From Parendozoicomonas haliclonae (GTDB lineage Bacteria; Pseudomonadota; Gammaproteobacteria; Pseudomonadales; Endozoicomonadaceae), in assembly GCF_900174585.1 (NCBI RefSeq), contig NZ_FWPT01000002.1, positions 248,001 through 312,000 on the forward strand: 64,000 bases of DNA. Direction: 5' to 3'. The notes beneath the pieces were generated by a model. The model ran no database searches and was not told where the DNA came from. It saw only the letters and a program-made list of their open reading frames with translations. This document shows, piece after piece, positions 7,787-19,100 of this stretch. A program made the position numbers and the translations under genes. Numbering within the stretch: position 1 is the stretch's first letter; every line of letters starts with the position of its first letter.

Positions 7787-8613
7787 AGGCTTTGAAACAG
7801 TCGGAAACGAAGTTGATAAAGATCAGGGAAGAGCTGTTTCTCCATAATTTTTTTAAGATAAGGAACTCCACTTGTCCCCCCCGATCCCGGCTGCATACCA
7901 ATAACACGTTCGACAGTAACGGCATGTCGATGTCGCCACTGTTGTAAAAGACAGTCTATCTCGATCAGTTTCTCTCCTAGGATAAAAAGATCCTGATACC
8001 GGTCAGAGTTTCTGTATATAGTCAGCCAAATATCCACAACAGCAGAATGTCCGCTATATCCCTGAGAGTAATCTCGCTCAAGAAGCTCCGCAGGTAGCAA
8101 GAATCCCCTTTTGTTTAGATAAAGAAGAACATGGTCATATAAAGAGGGTCTTTCCAACTCCGCAGTTAATAGCGTATACCCTTGTAGCATCTCCTCGTAA
8201 CGCCTCAAGCAAGATAGATCCCTATCTCCCAGTGCGTATTCAATCAGTCGGTATCCATAACTCTGTAATCCGGATGAATTTCCAAACGCAGACCGAAACG
8301 CAAGAAAGTCGGTTGGCGTTAATGTTTGCATACACTCCCACACCGAGATCAATGACCGCAGAATTGCGTGAATCCGTTCTATTTGAGTCACGGCAGGTAA
8401 ACATCGAGATTGCTCCAGCAGCTCACAGGTTTCCCGAATTTCATGGTGTAACAGCTTGAACCACAGCTCACTGATCTGATGAATCATGATAAACATCATC
8501 TCACCGGCAGCAGCCGGTTGCTGGAATGTCTCCTGGAGATTCAGCAGAACATCCAGTTTCAGAAAATCAGCGTAATTTTTCTGTTTTTTATCACCGTCTC
8601 TTTCGGCACTCAT
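7783..8613 (-). CDS. Tryptophan 2,3-dioxygenase
   Basis: Heme enzyme converting L-tryptophan to N-formyl-L-kynurenine. The family signature MMFIMIHQISELWFK contains the Phe and distal His that contact substrate; SSGLQSYGYRLIE holds the Arg that binds the carboxylate; RHAVTVERVIG contains the proximal heme His; GTGGTSGVPYLKK is the C-terminal substrate loop. All key residues are present. A GTG at 8619 would add two residues; ATG at 8613 is better spaced from GGGA. It lies 20 nt after the RND pump gene and overlaps the formamidase gene. Its place inside a PKS locus, without kynureninase, suggests that kynurenine itself serves the pathway (inference). Confidence 0.93.
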   Translation of the reverse strand: MSAERDGDKKQKNYADFLKLDVLLNLQETFQQPAAAGEMMFIMIHQISELWFKLLHHEIRETCELLEQSRCLPAVTQIERIHAILRSLISVWECMQTLTPTDFLAFRSAFGNSSGLQSYGYRLIEYALGDRDLSCLRRYEEMLQGYTLLTAELERPSLYDHVLLYLNKRGFLLPAELLERDYSQGYSGHSAVVDIWLTIYRNSDRYQDLFILGEKLIEIDCLLQQWRHRHAVTVERVIGMQPGSGGTSGVPYLKKIMEKQLFPDLYQLRFRLFQSL

Positions 8614-8633
8614 TTCCACGTCCCATGGTTGTC

Positions 8634-11600
8634 TTAAATCTTATCGACATTGGCGAGGCGAAAACATTTGGGGCCAGCCAGAAAGACCATAGTCGGTAGA
8701 ATGACCAGCACAAGCACCGTGCTTACAGATAACCCGACTATCAACGTCCCGCACAGCCCCAGCCATCGGGCGTCCACCATGCATAAAGGTAACAACCCAA
8801 GAATCGTGGTCAGACTGGTACTTAATACCGGCCCCAGACGTTTGACACCGCCATTGACCACCGCATCAATAAAGTCCCGGTCCTTGAGCTGCCGCTTTTT
8901 TACAAGCTGATGCTTTATCGCCGCAATCACCACAATTCCGTCATTCACTACAATACCGGCCATCACGATCATGCCTATCATCGAGTAGAATGAAATCGGG
9001 ATGTTAACCAGAACAAAAATAACCGCTGTTGCGGCCATGGCCAGAGGAATCATGGTGATAACAAAAAGAGGGAGGAGATAGCTATCCAAAGCCAGTACCA
9101 AAACCAGATAGATAAGCGCCAAAGCCAGCATCAATGCCATCATGGCATCACTATGGTTTTCATCGATAGCCTCATTATCGCCCTTGAGAACAAGACTGTA
9201 GCCTTCCGGCAATCTTTCCCTGATGGACTGAATCAAAGCCTCCACCTGGCTTAATAACAACCCGGTGTCATCGGTTTCAATATTGGCAGTGATCAGAAGA
9301 CTCCGCTGCCCGTTGAAATGGGTCAAAGCCTGATACCTTTGCCCGGGTTCCCTGACGGTCAGATCCACCAGCAACCGCTTTTCCCCACCACCGCCAGTCA
9401 CCCGTGGCAGGGCATTCAGGTCATGGTGATCAGAGGAGAGCAGTACGTCGCTGTCGCCTCGGCCCTCAGCAAGCGTCCCAAGTGGAAGAGGATCCCCAAA
9501 CGTGAGAGCCATCTCCTCTGCCAGGTCACCAGAAGTGATACCGTATCGAGCCATGGCATCACCATCCGGCGCATAACGCCAATCACTTAATCCACCACCC
9601 TGGGAGTTCAGGATGTCATAAACCCCGGGGATACCTCTTAACTGTTTTTGCAGATTGATACCAATAGTCGAAAGTACATTCAGATCCTGCCCAGTCACGA
9701 CAATCTGTACTGCTGGCACCAGCAGGGAGCGTCCTCCCTTATGGAAAAATCGGATCTCAGTACCAGGCCATGACTTCATTAGCTGTATCAGGGAACTACG
9801 CAAGTCAGAAACGATAAAACCTGAATTCCTATCTCTTAAATCCCGGGGCTTTAACTGCAGGCTAACGCCAAACTGGCTGTCGTTATCACGTTCAGCAATC
9901 AGGGATGTATAGTCCATACGACTCATTGGTGGCTGTGAGGACGGGAACAGTTGGTAACGCTGAATTTCGTGCTGACCATCCAGAAAGATCTCAACCTCCC
10001 GGGCGACTGTGTCCATAGTTTTGCGATCAAGAGGCTCGGGGAGAATAATTTTAATATCAATAAACGGATCATCGACCGGAGGCGCAGTCTGCTCCGGCAA
10101 GAGTGCTGCAGCCGTGAGACCGGTCACGATAGCAATAGCCGTTATCACACAATACCGCCGTGCCTTTTTTTGGCTGGCTATTGGGCCTGTACGCAAATAG
10201 TGGCCCAGCCAGGATTTCCCCCTCTCAAGATAAGGGGCCGCCCACGGTGTTGCTGCAAGCTTTTGGGAACCAGTGTGAGAATCAAAAATATAGCGGGACA
10301 GAGGCAGAATAATCAGAAACGCGACCAGATAACTGACAATAATAATGGCCGACAGAGTATGGGGTATCGCTCTTAAAAAGCGTCCTTCAACACCATTCAA
10401 AAAAAACAGGGGAACCAGTGCCAGCAACGTCGTCATTTGACCGGCCAACGAGGGAAAAAAATAGCTTTGCAGGGTAAAGCTAGCAGCTTGATTAAAAGTC
10501 AGCCCCTGTTGATGCAACGCATCGAACAGACCTTCCAGAATCAGGATAAAAATATCCGCGATCAACCCCATGGAAACAATCAGCCCGACAATGGTGATGA
10601 TATTGATCGACGATCCCGTGATATAGAGCACGCCAATGGCTCCGACCATGGAAATTATCACACCGACTCCCGCCAGAATGGCCGAACGCCACGACATCAT
10701 CAGCAACAGAACCACCATCAGAATAATCAGCGTCTGGGCAAATGCCTGCAACAGCATGTTGAACTCATACCCAACATGCTCACTGGTATCATCAATAAAC
10801 TGTAACTGGAGCCCACTCAATGAGGTTTGATGCTGAAGTTGAACGACACCGGCCCGAAGTGCCTCCCGAACATGACTGGACGATGTCTGTATATCACTCC
10901 CTGCCACCCAGGAGACCGTCAGCATTACGCAGGGAATGGAACGCTCCCCAGGGTTACTGCAACGCATCAACCCTGAACGGGTATTCGGTTGATGCACGAC
11001 ACGGGAAATATCCGCCAAACGGATAACCCGCATGCCACCCTCCTCCTCGATAGTGGCAATCGGTATATCAGGCAGCTGACGGCTATCTACAAAGTATCCG
11101 GTATAAAACCCGGAAGCATCGAGCGGCTCGCCTGATGCCAATGAACGGGCCTGCCCGGATGACCAGATGCCATAACGGGAAGCATCCCGCAATACGGCCG
11201 CCAGGGTTTGTATGCCTATATTCAGGGCTGCCAGAGCCGCATAGTCCGGTTTTATCACAACCTCATGGGGAGTCCGGCCATAAATCTGCACTTTCCCGAC
11301 TTCGGGCAATACGCTTAATTGATCTTTTAATGTGTCCGCCGCACGGGTCAGATCCTGTATACTGACGCCGCTGAGCAGCACCTTCATTTGTGGAAGATTG
11401 GCAATGGAGGCCTGCACAATCAGGGAGCGCTCTACATTGAGGTGCGGCGGGATCCTGGCTTCTGCTTCCCGAACCTGCTCCCGGATCTGGGCCATCATAT
11501 CCGGCATATTGCCGTCCAGATCCAGGTCAAGATAGATAACGGCATGATGATCACCGGCACCACTTTTGATGGATCGGATAAATGACAACGATTGCAGGTT

Positions 11601-11822
11601 TTCTTCTATGCGACGAACGACTTCACGCTCGACCTGCTCCACACGGGCACCCGGCCATTTTACGTAGATCACCGCAACGGGAAGCTCAACCTGGGGATAT
11701 TGTTCAACACTGATATGACTGGCTGATGTCCATCCAAAGACGAGCATAAACAGCAAGAGCAGCCATCCTAACCGGGTAGAGAGAAAAAACTTCTCACCAG
11801 GAAAAGGACTGATGGATGGCAT
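8634..11822 (-). CDS. RND-family efflux pump, inner-membrane transporter
   Basis: About 1062 residues, the usual size of AcrB-like proton-driven pumps. The N-terminal helix (LGWLLLLFMLVFGW) is followed by the porter domain start VEQYPQVELPVAVIYVKWPGA and IEENLQSL; a second set of membrane helices begins after IASQKKARRYCVITAIAIV. Helix 4-like segments IIVSMGLIADIFILILEG and IVMAGIVVNDGIVVIAAIKH are typical of the family. The start is set at ATG 11822, one nt after the adaptor stop, with GAGGGCGG upstream; a longer frame to 11897 would overlap the adaptor. It should export the product or protect the host. No outer-membrane factor gene is present. Confidence 0.93.
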   Translation of the reverse strand: MPSISPFPGEKFFLSTRLGWLLLLFMLVFGWTSASHISVEQYPQVELPVAVIYVKWPGARVEQVEREVVRRIEENLQSLSFIRSIKSGAGDHHAVIYLDLDLDGNMPDMMAQIREQVREAEARIPPHLNVERSLIVQASIANLPQMKVLLSGVSIQDLTRAADTLKDQLSVLPEVGKVQIYGRTPHEVVIKPDYAALAALNIGIQTLAAVLRDASRYGIWSSGQARSLASGEPLDASGFYTGYFVDSRQLPDIPIATIEEEGGMRVIRLADISRVVHQPNTRSGLMRCSNPGERSIPCVMLTVSWVAGSDIQTSSSHVREALRAGVVQLQHQTSLSGLQLQFIDDTSEHVGYEFNMLLQAFAQTLIILMVVLLLMMSWRSAILAGVGVIISMVGAIGVLYITGSSINIITIVGLIVSMGLIADIFILILEGLFDALHQQGLTFNQAASFTLQSYFFPSLAGQMTTLLALVPLFFLNGVEGRFLRAIPHTLSAIIIVSYLVAFLIILPLSRYIFDSHTGSQKLAATPWAAPYLERGKSWLGHYLRTGPIASQKKARRYCVITAIAIVTGLTAAALLPEQTAPPVDDPFIDIKIILPEPLDRKTMDTVAREVEIFLDGQHEIQRYQLFPSSQPPMSRMDYTSLIAERDNDSQFGVSLQLKPRDLRDRNSGFIVSDLRSSLIQLMKSWPGTEIRFFHKGGRSLLVPAVQIVVTGQDLNVLSTIGINLQKQLRGIPGVYDILNSQGGGLSDWRYAPDGDAMARYGITSGDLAEEMALTFGDPLPLGTLAEGRGDSDVLLSSDHHDLNALPRVTGGGGEKRLLVDLTVREPGQRYQALTHFNGQRSLLITANIETDDTGLLLSQVEALIQSIRERLPEGYSLVLKGDNEAIDENHSDAMMALMLALALIYLVLVLALDSYLLPLFVITMIPLAMAATAVIFVLVNIPISFYSMIGMIVMAGIVVNDGIVVIAAIKHQLVKKRQLKDRDFIDAVVNGGVKRLGPVLSTSLTTILGLLPLCMVDARWLGLCGTLIVGLSVSTVLVLVILPTMVFLAGPKCFRLANVDKI

Positions 11823-11823
11823 A

Positions 11824-13122
11824 TCAGGCACCGCCCTCAGTAACAGCGCCAGAGTCAGTGTCTGCATCAACCTCATCACTGACGAGAACGCCATCAAGAT
11901 CTATTCCATGAGGCTCCCGGACAATCACATCACCGGCTTGCACACCTTCAAGAATATTGACCATCGAGCCATCGGTGGCCCCAGGCACAACAACTGTCCG
12001 GTAAGCGTGCCCATCCTGAATGCGGTAGAGATATGCTTCCTTACCCGTCAACACCAGAGCGCTTTTCGGAACAGCCAGAACACCCTCTTCACACGACTGA
12101 AAAATAGTCACTTTCATGTCCTGCCCATCAACCCACGCTTTTTGTAGATCGGGTTGTAGTTCGGATGGTTGTCCACCCAGTTTCAATGTGACCAGTCGCG
12201 TCTGGGTCTGCTGACGAATTCTGGGGGAAATACTGCTGATCTCAGCCGGAAGACAGCGGTTCTCCCGATCACAAACACTTGCCGTCAGACCAACACTGAG
12301 TCGAGCAACATCACGATTAAGAAGGGTCAGGTTCACGGTATCCTGCTCGTCCGAAACAAGAACGACAGCCGTTGTACTTCCAGGGATTGAAGCCTCCAGC
12401 ACCATTCCGTGCTCTCTGATATTGAATTCCGCAATAACGCCATCAAACGGTGCCCGGAGTACAGATTGTTCCAGCGCCAGTTCCAACAAGGCCAATTCAG
12501 CCTCAAGGTCACGCTGCCGACTTTTCAGTGCTTCCTGTTCCAGACCTCGGGCCTGACGTTCCAGTTGGGTAATATCCAGGGCGTGTGTCGCCTGATCACG
12601 CTCCGACTGGGCCACGGATTTTTGCTGGGCCAGTGCTTCGATACGTTTTAACTCCCGCGCCTTCTGACTCACCTCCCGGTCAGCCAGGCTGGCAGATATC
12701 TGTAGCTGTTGCCTCTGTATCTCCAAACTGTCCAGCCGGGCGCGGATGCGCTCACTTTCCAGTTGCAACTGTTTTGTATCAAGCTGGCCAAGGGGCTGCC
12801 CCAGGGGAAACTCCGTACCGGGACCCAGGACGCGTGCGCCAACCGCCAGTTTTTGGTTCCGGGTATCCTTGCCCAGCGCTGAGACTTTCCCACTCTGTTC
12901 AAAGAACAGTTCTACGTGCCTTGTCGCTTTGAGCTGACCATAACCCTGAATGGTTTCGCAAATGGAAACGCGAGAGGCAACATCCGTGGCAAGGCGCATG
13001 GGAATCGCCTGCCCTGCCGGTGAATTTTGCAGATCATCTTTCTGCCAGAAGCATCCTTGTAACAGCAAGACTGTCAGTACAAAGCTCGTTATCGGACTCA
13101 CTATTTGAGAAAGGGCATTCAT
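11824..13122 (-). CDS. RND periplasmic adaptor (membrane fusion) lipoprotein
   Basis: 432 residues. The N terminus has a lipoprotein signal with lipobox LLQGC at about residues 20-24, so it should be tethered to a membrane by the lipidated Cys. A long alpha-helical hairpin (about 110-230, rich in Gln/Glu/Arg/Leu, with LESERIRARLDSLEIQRQQL) is flanked by halves of a lipoyl domain (SVLRAPFDGVIAEFNIREHGMVLE), then the beta-barrel and a membrane-proximal domain (VLAVPKSALVL). This is the HlyD/AcrA fold. It begins 12 nt after PksC and is followed after 1 nt by its pump, so the three genes are probably cotranscribed. Confidence 0.93.
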   Translation of the reverse strand: MNALSQIVSPITSFVLTVLLLQGCFWQKDDLQNSPAGQAIPMRLATDVASRVSICETIQGYGQLKATRHVELFFEQSGKVSALGKDTRNQKLAVGARVLGPGTEFPLGQPLGQLDTKQLQLESERIRARLDSLEIQRQQLQISASLADREVSQKARELKRIEALAQQKSVAQSERDQATHALDITQLERQARGLEQEALKSRQRDLEAELALLELALEQSVLRAPFDGVIAEFNIREHGMVLEASIPGSTTAVVLVSDEQDTVNLTLLNRDVARLSVGLTASVCDRENRCLPAEISSISPRIRQQTQTRLVTLKLGGQPSELQPDLQKAWVDGQDMKVTIFQSCEEGVLAVPKSALVLTGKEAYLYRIQDGHAYRTVVVPGATDGSMVNILEGVQAGDVIVREPHGIDLDGVLVSDEVDADTDSGAVTEGGA

Positions 13123-13134
13123 TCTGGAGCGATC

Positions 13135-16100
13135 TCACCAGCCAGCCTTGGCAGCCAGTTCTTCTATAACCTCGGCCACCCCTCTGGCATTCCCTGCTTT
13201 GGCAACGGTCAGGTGATCACCGGGGTTATCTTTGATAACCAGCACATCCCCAACCAGGCTGTTCCAGCCCAGATCATTGTCTATATCCTGTGCTTCAGCC
13301 ATCGGACGTTCAGCCGCCCTGATCAAAGCCACAGGACAATCAAAAGAGATACTGCGCTCGTGCTGGTTCACACGGGAAATACGCGTGGTATTCATAATAA
13401 AGTCTGCCAACAGGTCATCATCCAGGTGCTTGAAGTCATCATGGCTGGCTCTCAGCCAGGAGATACCAAAATTGATGGCGTCTTCCGTAGACATATCGTC
13501 AAGGTTCTCGGGGAGGCTGCGACTATGGTCCTTGAGTTTCACCACCCGGTTCAGCATATTGATAAACAACAGCACACGGTTTGCGACCGTTTCGGCACCC
13601 TGCATCTGAAAATAGTGACTGTTCTGAGAAACGGGCGCATACATATCAATAACAACAAGCCCGGTCACCTGCAGTTCCGGATCAGCCATAGCCAGCCGCG
13701 CCATTTCAAACGCCACCACCGCACCGATCGACTGCCCGGCAATCAGCAGATGACGAACGCCCTGGCGCTTTAGAATATCCAGATTTCTGGCGGCAATAGC
13801 CTCGGTACTGCTGACCGATTCACTCTCAATTTTTCCGGGATATTCGAGGGCAACAACAGGAATGTCTGATGCGGGAAGGTTAAGCGCAGCACACAGATCC
13901 CGGTAATCCATGGCATGGCTCCCACCTTTGGGAATCAACACCAGCGCGCGGGCACTATTCTCACCTGATTTAACCTCGCCTGATTTCAGGGTAACCAGGG
14001 CATCGAAGTTATTGTCCTCAATAGTTCTTCCACTGGCCTGGCCTTGCTGTTCCTTAGTCTGAATCGCCTGAATATGCGTCCAGACGAACCGTCCAAGATC
14101 ATTCAGGGTCGGATAGTCATAGAGCAAAGAAGCCGGCAGAGAAACAGACAATTGCTGATTCAGCCAGTTACGTATTTCCAAAGCCAGAACAGAATCAATA
14201 CCGGTCTGCTGTAAGGGAACGGAGGGATCAATAGACGTCAGATCAAAAATATTCAGCAGATGCAGGCATTTCTTTTCCAGCGTGGCCAGAATGTGTTGCA
14301 TTGGTTCAACGCTGTCTTCTATTGGCAGCAACCGGTAAGCGAATTCATCGCTTTTCTGGATTTTTTCCGGTCTTGGTTTGTCGATCTGGATACGGGATTT
14401 GAAAAATGCCTCGCTGGCAGGCATCACCATAAACTGACAACAAGCCCCCGTCGTGGCTTCCGACCAGACTGTGGCAAAGTATTCCAATACCATCTCTGGC
14501 GTTAGTGGCGAGACACCGATCTCACTCATACGTTGTTGTGTTGCAGTGCTGAGTTCGGCAGCAGAACCCAGTTCAGTGATTCGCCCCCAGTTCAGACACA
14601 GGGCAGGCAGTCCCTGTTGCCAGCGGTGCCAGCAGAGGGCATCAAGTCCGGCATTGGCGGCACAGTGTGCGACCTGTCCCAGCGCGCCTGTCAACGATGA
14701 CGCCGCTGAGAACAGAATAAAATGTTTCAGCTCATCACGGTCATGCAAAAACTGTTGAAGATTCCATGCCCCCTGCAGCTTGGGCCGCAGGCAGTCCCGG
14801 TACTCTTCCTCTGTCAGGTTCTGAAAGGTTTTGTCATTCAAAACCCCGGCCCCGTGGATAACTCCGTAAATGGTCCGGTCACGCAGACAAGCTTCCATGG
14901 CCGTATAGTCGGACACATCAAACTGCAATGTTTCAACAGTGGCGCCTTTAGCCATCATCTCAGCTAGCTTTTCTGCGACATCCGGGGAGGGTTCCGATCG
15001 GCTCACGAGTAATAGGTTCCTGACACCCTGATCAACCAGCCACTCCGCAAACAGCAGGCCAAGCCCTCCAAGTCCACCGGTAATCAGAAACCATCCGTTA
15101 TCGCCTGACAGCTCCGGCAAGGTGACTGGCCCAGCGTTATCCTGCTGGTACGGCACGATGGTGGAGGTTAAGCGCAAAGGTTGAGTTATCTGCTGTTCAG
15201 ACTCAGGACGGGAGAGGTGAATCTCTTTACTGATAAGACGTGTTTTGTCTGCAGTATTACCAAGATTGGCCAACTCTTCGGACAACGCTTTCAATCGGGC
15301 TTCTACCGTAAGGTCCGGAGACATATCCAGTTTTAAGAAATGACAAGCCGGGTATTCATATTCCAGTGTTCTCAGAGCTCCCCAAAGCGGGGCATGTGCG
15401 CTTTCATAAGCTCTGTCATAGCCACTAACATCGCCTTGTGAATGCGCAGGTTGCGTCTGCAGCCCCACACCATAAGCCACCCTGCGAGACACCATCACAA
15501 TATGACAACCGGCCTTGAGTTGTGGCAGCCACTTCTGCAAAAGAAACAGCGATCGACTGTCCTCTGCCAGTAAGGTGTTCTGATCCTGCGATGAAGTTTT
15601 TTCCGTCAGCGCATCACTAACCAGCCAGAGCAGGCCGTCGGCACGGGTTGCAACAACGTCCCCTTCCGTAGAGTTTTTCTGACCACTGACAAGGTTGATA
15701 TTGTATTGCTGCAAATATCTCTGCAGCGCCGCAAAATCCTCCGAGCCTTCAGCATTCGCCGGTTCCCCCAACAACAACCAGTTGGTTGCAGGTTGCGTTT
15801 TTTTGCAGACGCAATGAAAGAGACTCTGGCCGCTCTCGTCTGATGACAGCGCATCATCAGACAGCGCTAACTCCGGACAACACCACTGCTGATAACCATA
15901 CAGAGGCAATAACCGAAGCCACTGTTCACGCTTTAATAGCGGATGGTTCGGACGCAATGAGGTATCTGTAAATCGCCACCAGCCATCAAGCAGCCCAAAA
16001 ATCAGATCGATCCACAAGCTGCTGCTGGTTCCTTCGATAAACAGTAAATGGCCTTTATCCCGTAGCAGAATATGAAGGTTCTCAAGAGCAACACCAATAT

Positions 16101-19100
16101 CACAGGTGGCATGGATAACATTGGTGGCGATAACGATATCAAAGCTATCCGACTCCAATCCCTGCCCGGATGGTTCCTGTTCCAGATCAAACAAACTGAA
16201 AAAGACCTTGTGATGTCCTGCCAGCTGTAGGTGAGCAAGGTTCTGTTTGGCCCTGTTAATAAACTGCGGGGCGATATCGGTGAACTGGTAATCAACGGCA
16301 ATGCCGGATAATTGCTCAAGTACGGCAAGCATGGTTGCCCCGGAGCCAGCCCCCACCTCCAGAATGCGCAGCGGTTGCTGGTTCTGGTGAGGTGTTTCCT
16401 GATCACCAAAGACATCGCGAATACAACGGCCTGCCAGCTCATTAGCCAGTTTCGCAACCGGCATATCCCGGTAAAGAAAATTCACATCATCGAGATGGCC
16501 TTCCGGAAACAGGAGTTCGACCGGATCGGACTGGTCGAGGATGATATCTGCCACTTTGCGTGAGCAGCGGATATACAGTTCTATCGCTGGAGAAAATTCA
16601 GGGTAACTGGTCGTTAAAGCCTCAAGTTTCTGATCGGTATTTGCTGGAACCCAGGCTTTGTCCGTCCGTTGCCAGGTATCCACATCACCGTCTTTTCTAT
16701 TCCAATACCCGGCGGTTTCTCCATTGATAAGCAACCAGCGTAACAGTCTCCGGTTTTTCTCCTTGAGCTTTTTCTGCTGACTAAAGCACTCCAGATCAAC
16801 AACCGGTTCCTCCAGAAGACCCAGAGTGCTCAATGCGTTAAGGCTATCCTGCACGGCTATAGCTTCCACCGCACTATTAAACTGTCGGACCCGATGCAGG
16901 GCATCGATTTCTTCCGGTGCAATCGACCACCCTGACTTTTTGCGAGCCTTGTTAACAGCAACAGGCGAGGCAAGTTGCCCGGCAGCAGCTACCGGTATCG
17001 GCTCAGGAATCCAGTTCAGGGTATGCAGAGTGTGATAATCAGCAGCTTCCTGTGCATTCGCCCCTAAGCCCTGAGAGTTATCAGCCTGCTCCAGCTGCCG
17101 CAGCAGACGCTTAAGTGGCGCCCGCTTGATAATGTAACGCTCGATATCAAAGACGCACTCACCATCCCGATTCCACATCCGGATATGACCGGTTACGGTC
17201 TCCATGTTTCGGTCATCAACCACCTTATAGTGGGCGGTAACCGGCCATTTCAAGGTACCGTGGGTTGTCAGGCCAGCCAGTTCAAAAGGGGTATAAGCAG
17301 CAATATGCTCAGGGTTAATGTCTCCGTCAGCCATCAGGCTGGCGCCGATCGAGAACGCATTATCAAAAAAGACCGGAGCAAAGGGTGATGCGATGTCTTT
17401 GTTATCCGGAGGTTCCATCGTCAGCATCACCGACTTGTCGCCGGTATGAACAGACGTCACCCATCGCCATAGCGGGTCGTACTGAAGCTCAAACAATCTG
17501 TCGGCGCGATCAACCCATTCGGCGGGGGAGATCGCATGCGGATGTTGCGCCTCCAGTTTTCTCATCCCATCAAACGAGATATCACAACCATCATGAGCAT
17601 ACGGCGCGCGGCTTATCCGTCCCCGGCAATGAACAATCGTTCTCCCTTGGCTATGGCTCCAGGTCATAAACTGCAGAGTCTCGCCTTCTGTTTTGTTCTG
17701 TTCATCCGGCAAAAACTGTAGGTAAATGACATCCTGATCCCTGGGCACCATTGGCTCAATAAAATTACAGTGCACAACCTGCAAACGGGTGGTTTTCCAG
17801 TAATCCGCCGCGGTATCCATGGCAATGCAAAGATGCACCGCCCCGGCCACAACAGGTTTCTGGTAGACCCGGTGATGGTAGAGCCACTCGGTCTGCTCAC
17901 GGGAGACCGGAACAATAAAACGAATATCCTGACAATTATCCGGGGCTGGCTGTCGCATACCAGATAAGGGATAGGCACCCTTATCAAGCCACCAGTCCAG
18001 CCCGTCAACAGCCGGCGATAAGCTTTGCCGATAGTCCTGCTCCTCAAAGGGATAGCCAGGCAGCGCTATGCGCTGAGGGGCATTCTGATATTGGCTCTGG
18101 AACAACTGCCGCCAGTTCAGGCCTTTTCCCTGCAGGTAGAAGGCAGCCATTTGTTCGGCAGTTATATGTTCCCGATCTTCCCCGTCATCAGGATGATGGC
18201 CTTCCAGAGCCAACTGGCTGGCGGATAAAGCCGCATAGCGAACCGGAGCAAAAGATGGTGCCGGTTGCTGTGTCTGAATCTTATCCTTGACCTTTAGCAG
18301 TTCACTCTGAAGTTCTGCCAAAGAGCAGGCCATAATCACCAATCGATGTTGGAAATGATCACGGCTGATCAGCAGACTGTAGGAAAGATCCAGAAGGGAA
18401 AGGTTCGGAGACTGCTCCAGAAACGCTGCATACCGTTCACAGTATCGCAGCAGTCCCGCTGCTGTTTTTGCGGAGAAGGCAAATACAAAAGGATTCTCTG
18501 TATTTATTGCGTGTTGCGATGAGGGCTTTGGCGTTATCTCAACGTTTACTGGAGAGTCTTCAAGCACCAAATGCACATTACTGCCACTCAGTCCGAAGGC
18601 ACTGATTCCTGCTCGAGCGGATGTACCCTTATCAGGCCACGCCATCACATCGGACACAGGCCTGACCGGCCATTCTTGCCACGGGACTTTCTCGGTTAGT
18701 GGTTCACCATGCAGATGCGCCGGGATTTTTTTCGCTTGGAAACAGGCCAAAATTTTCAGCAGGCCCGCTATACCCGAGGCAGATTCAAGATGGCCCACAT
18801 TCCCCTTGACCGAACCTATCCACAAAGGCGCGTTCAGGGAACGTTCGCCGCCAAACACCCGGTTCAGCACTTCGACTTCCACAGGGTCACCCAGTGCAGT
18901 TCCGGTGCCATGGGCCTCGATATAATCGACCGATGCTGCAGCGATACCGGCATTGTCCAGGGCTCGCTCAATCACCTGCTGCTGGGCTGCACCATTGGGA
19001 ACAGTCAAACCGGCACTGGCGCCATCATGCCCGCTGGCGCTGCCAATAATGAGCGCCAAAGCCTTATCATCACGCCCGATATCTTGCTGACGTTTCAGCA

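Noticed and set aside
13105-13773. 222-codon plus-strand frame opposite the PksC thioesterase
   Set aside because: The minus strand encodes a complete thioesterase domain here; the plus frame has no recognisable motif.
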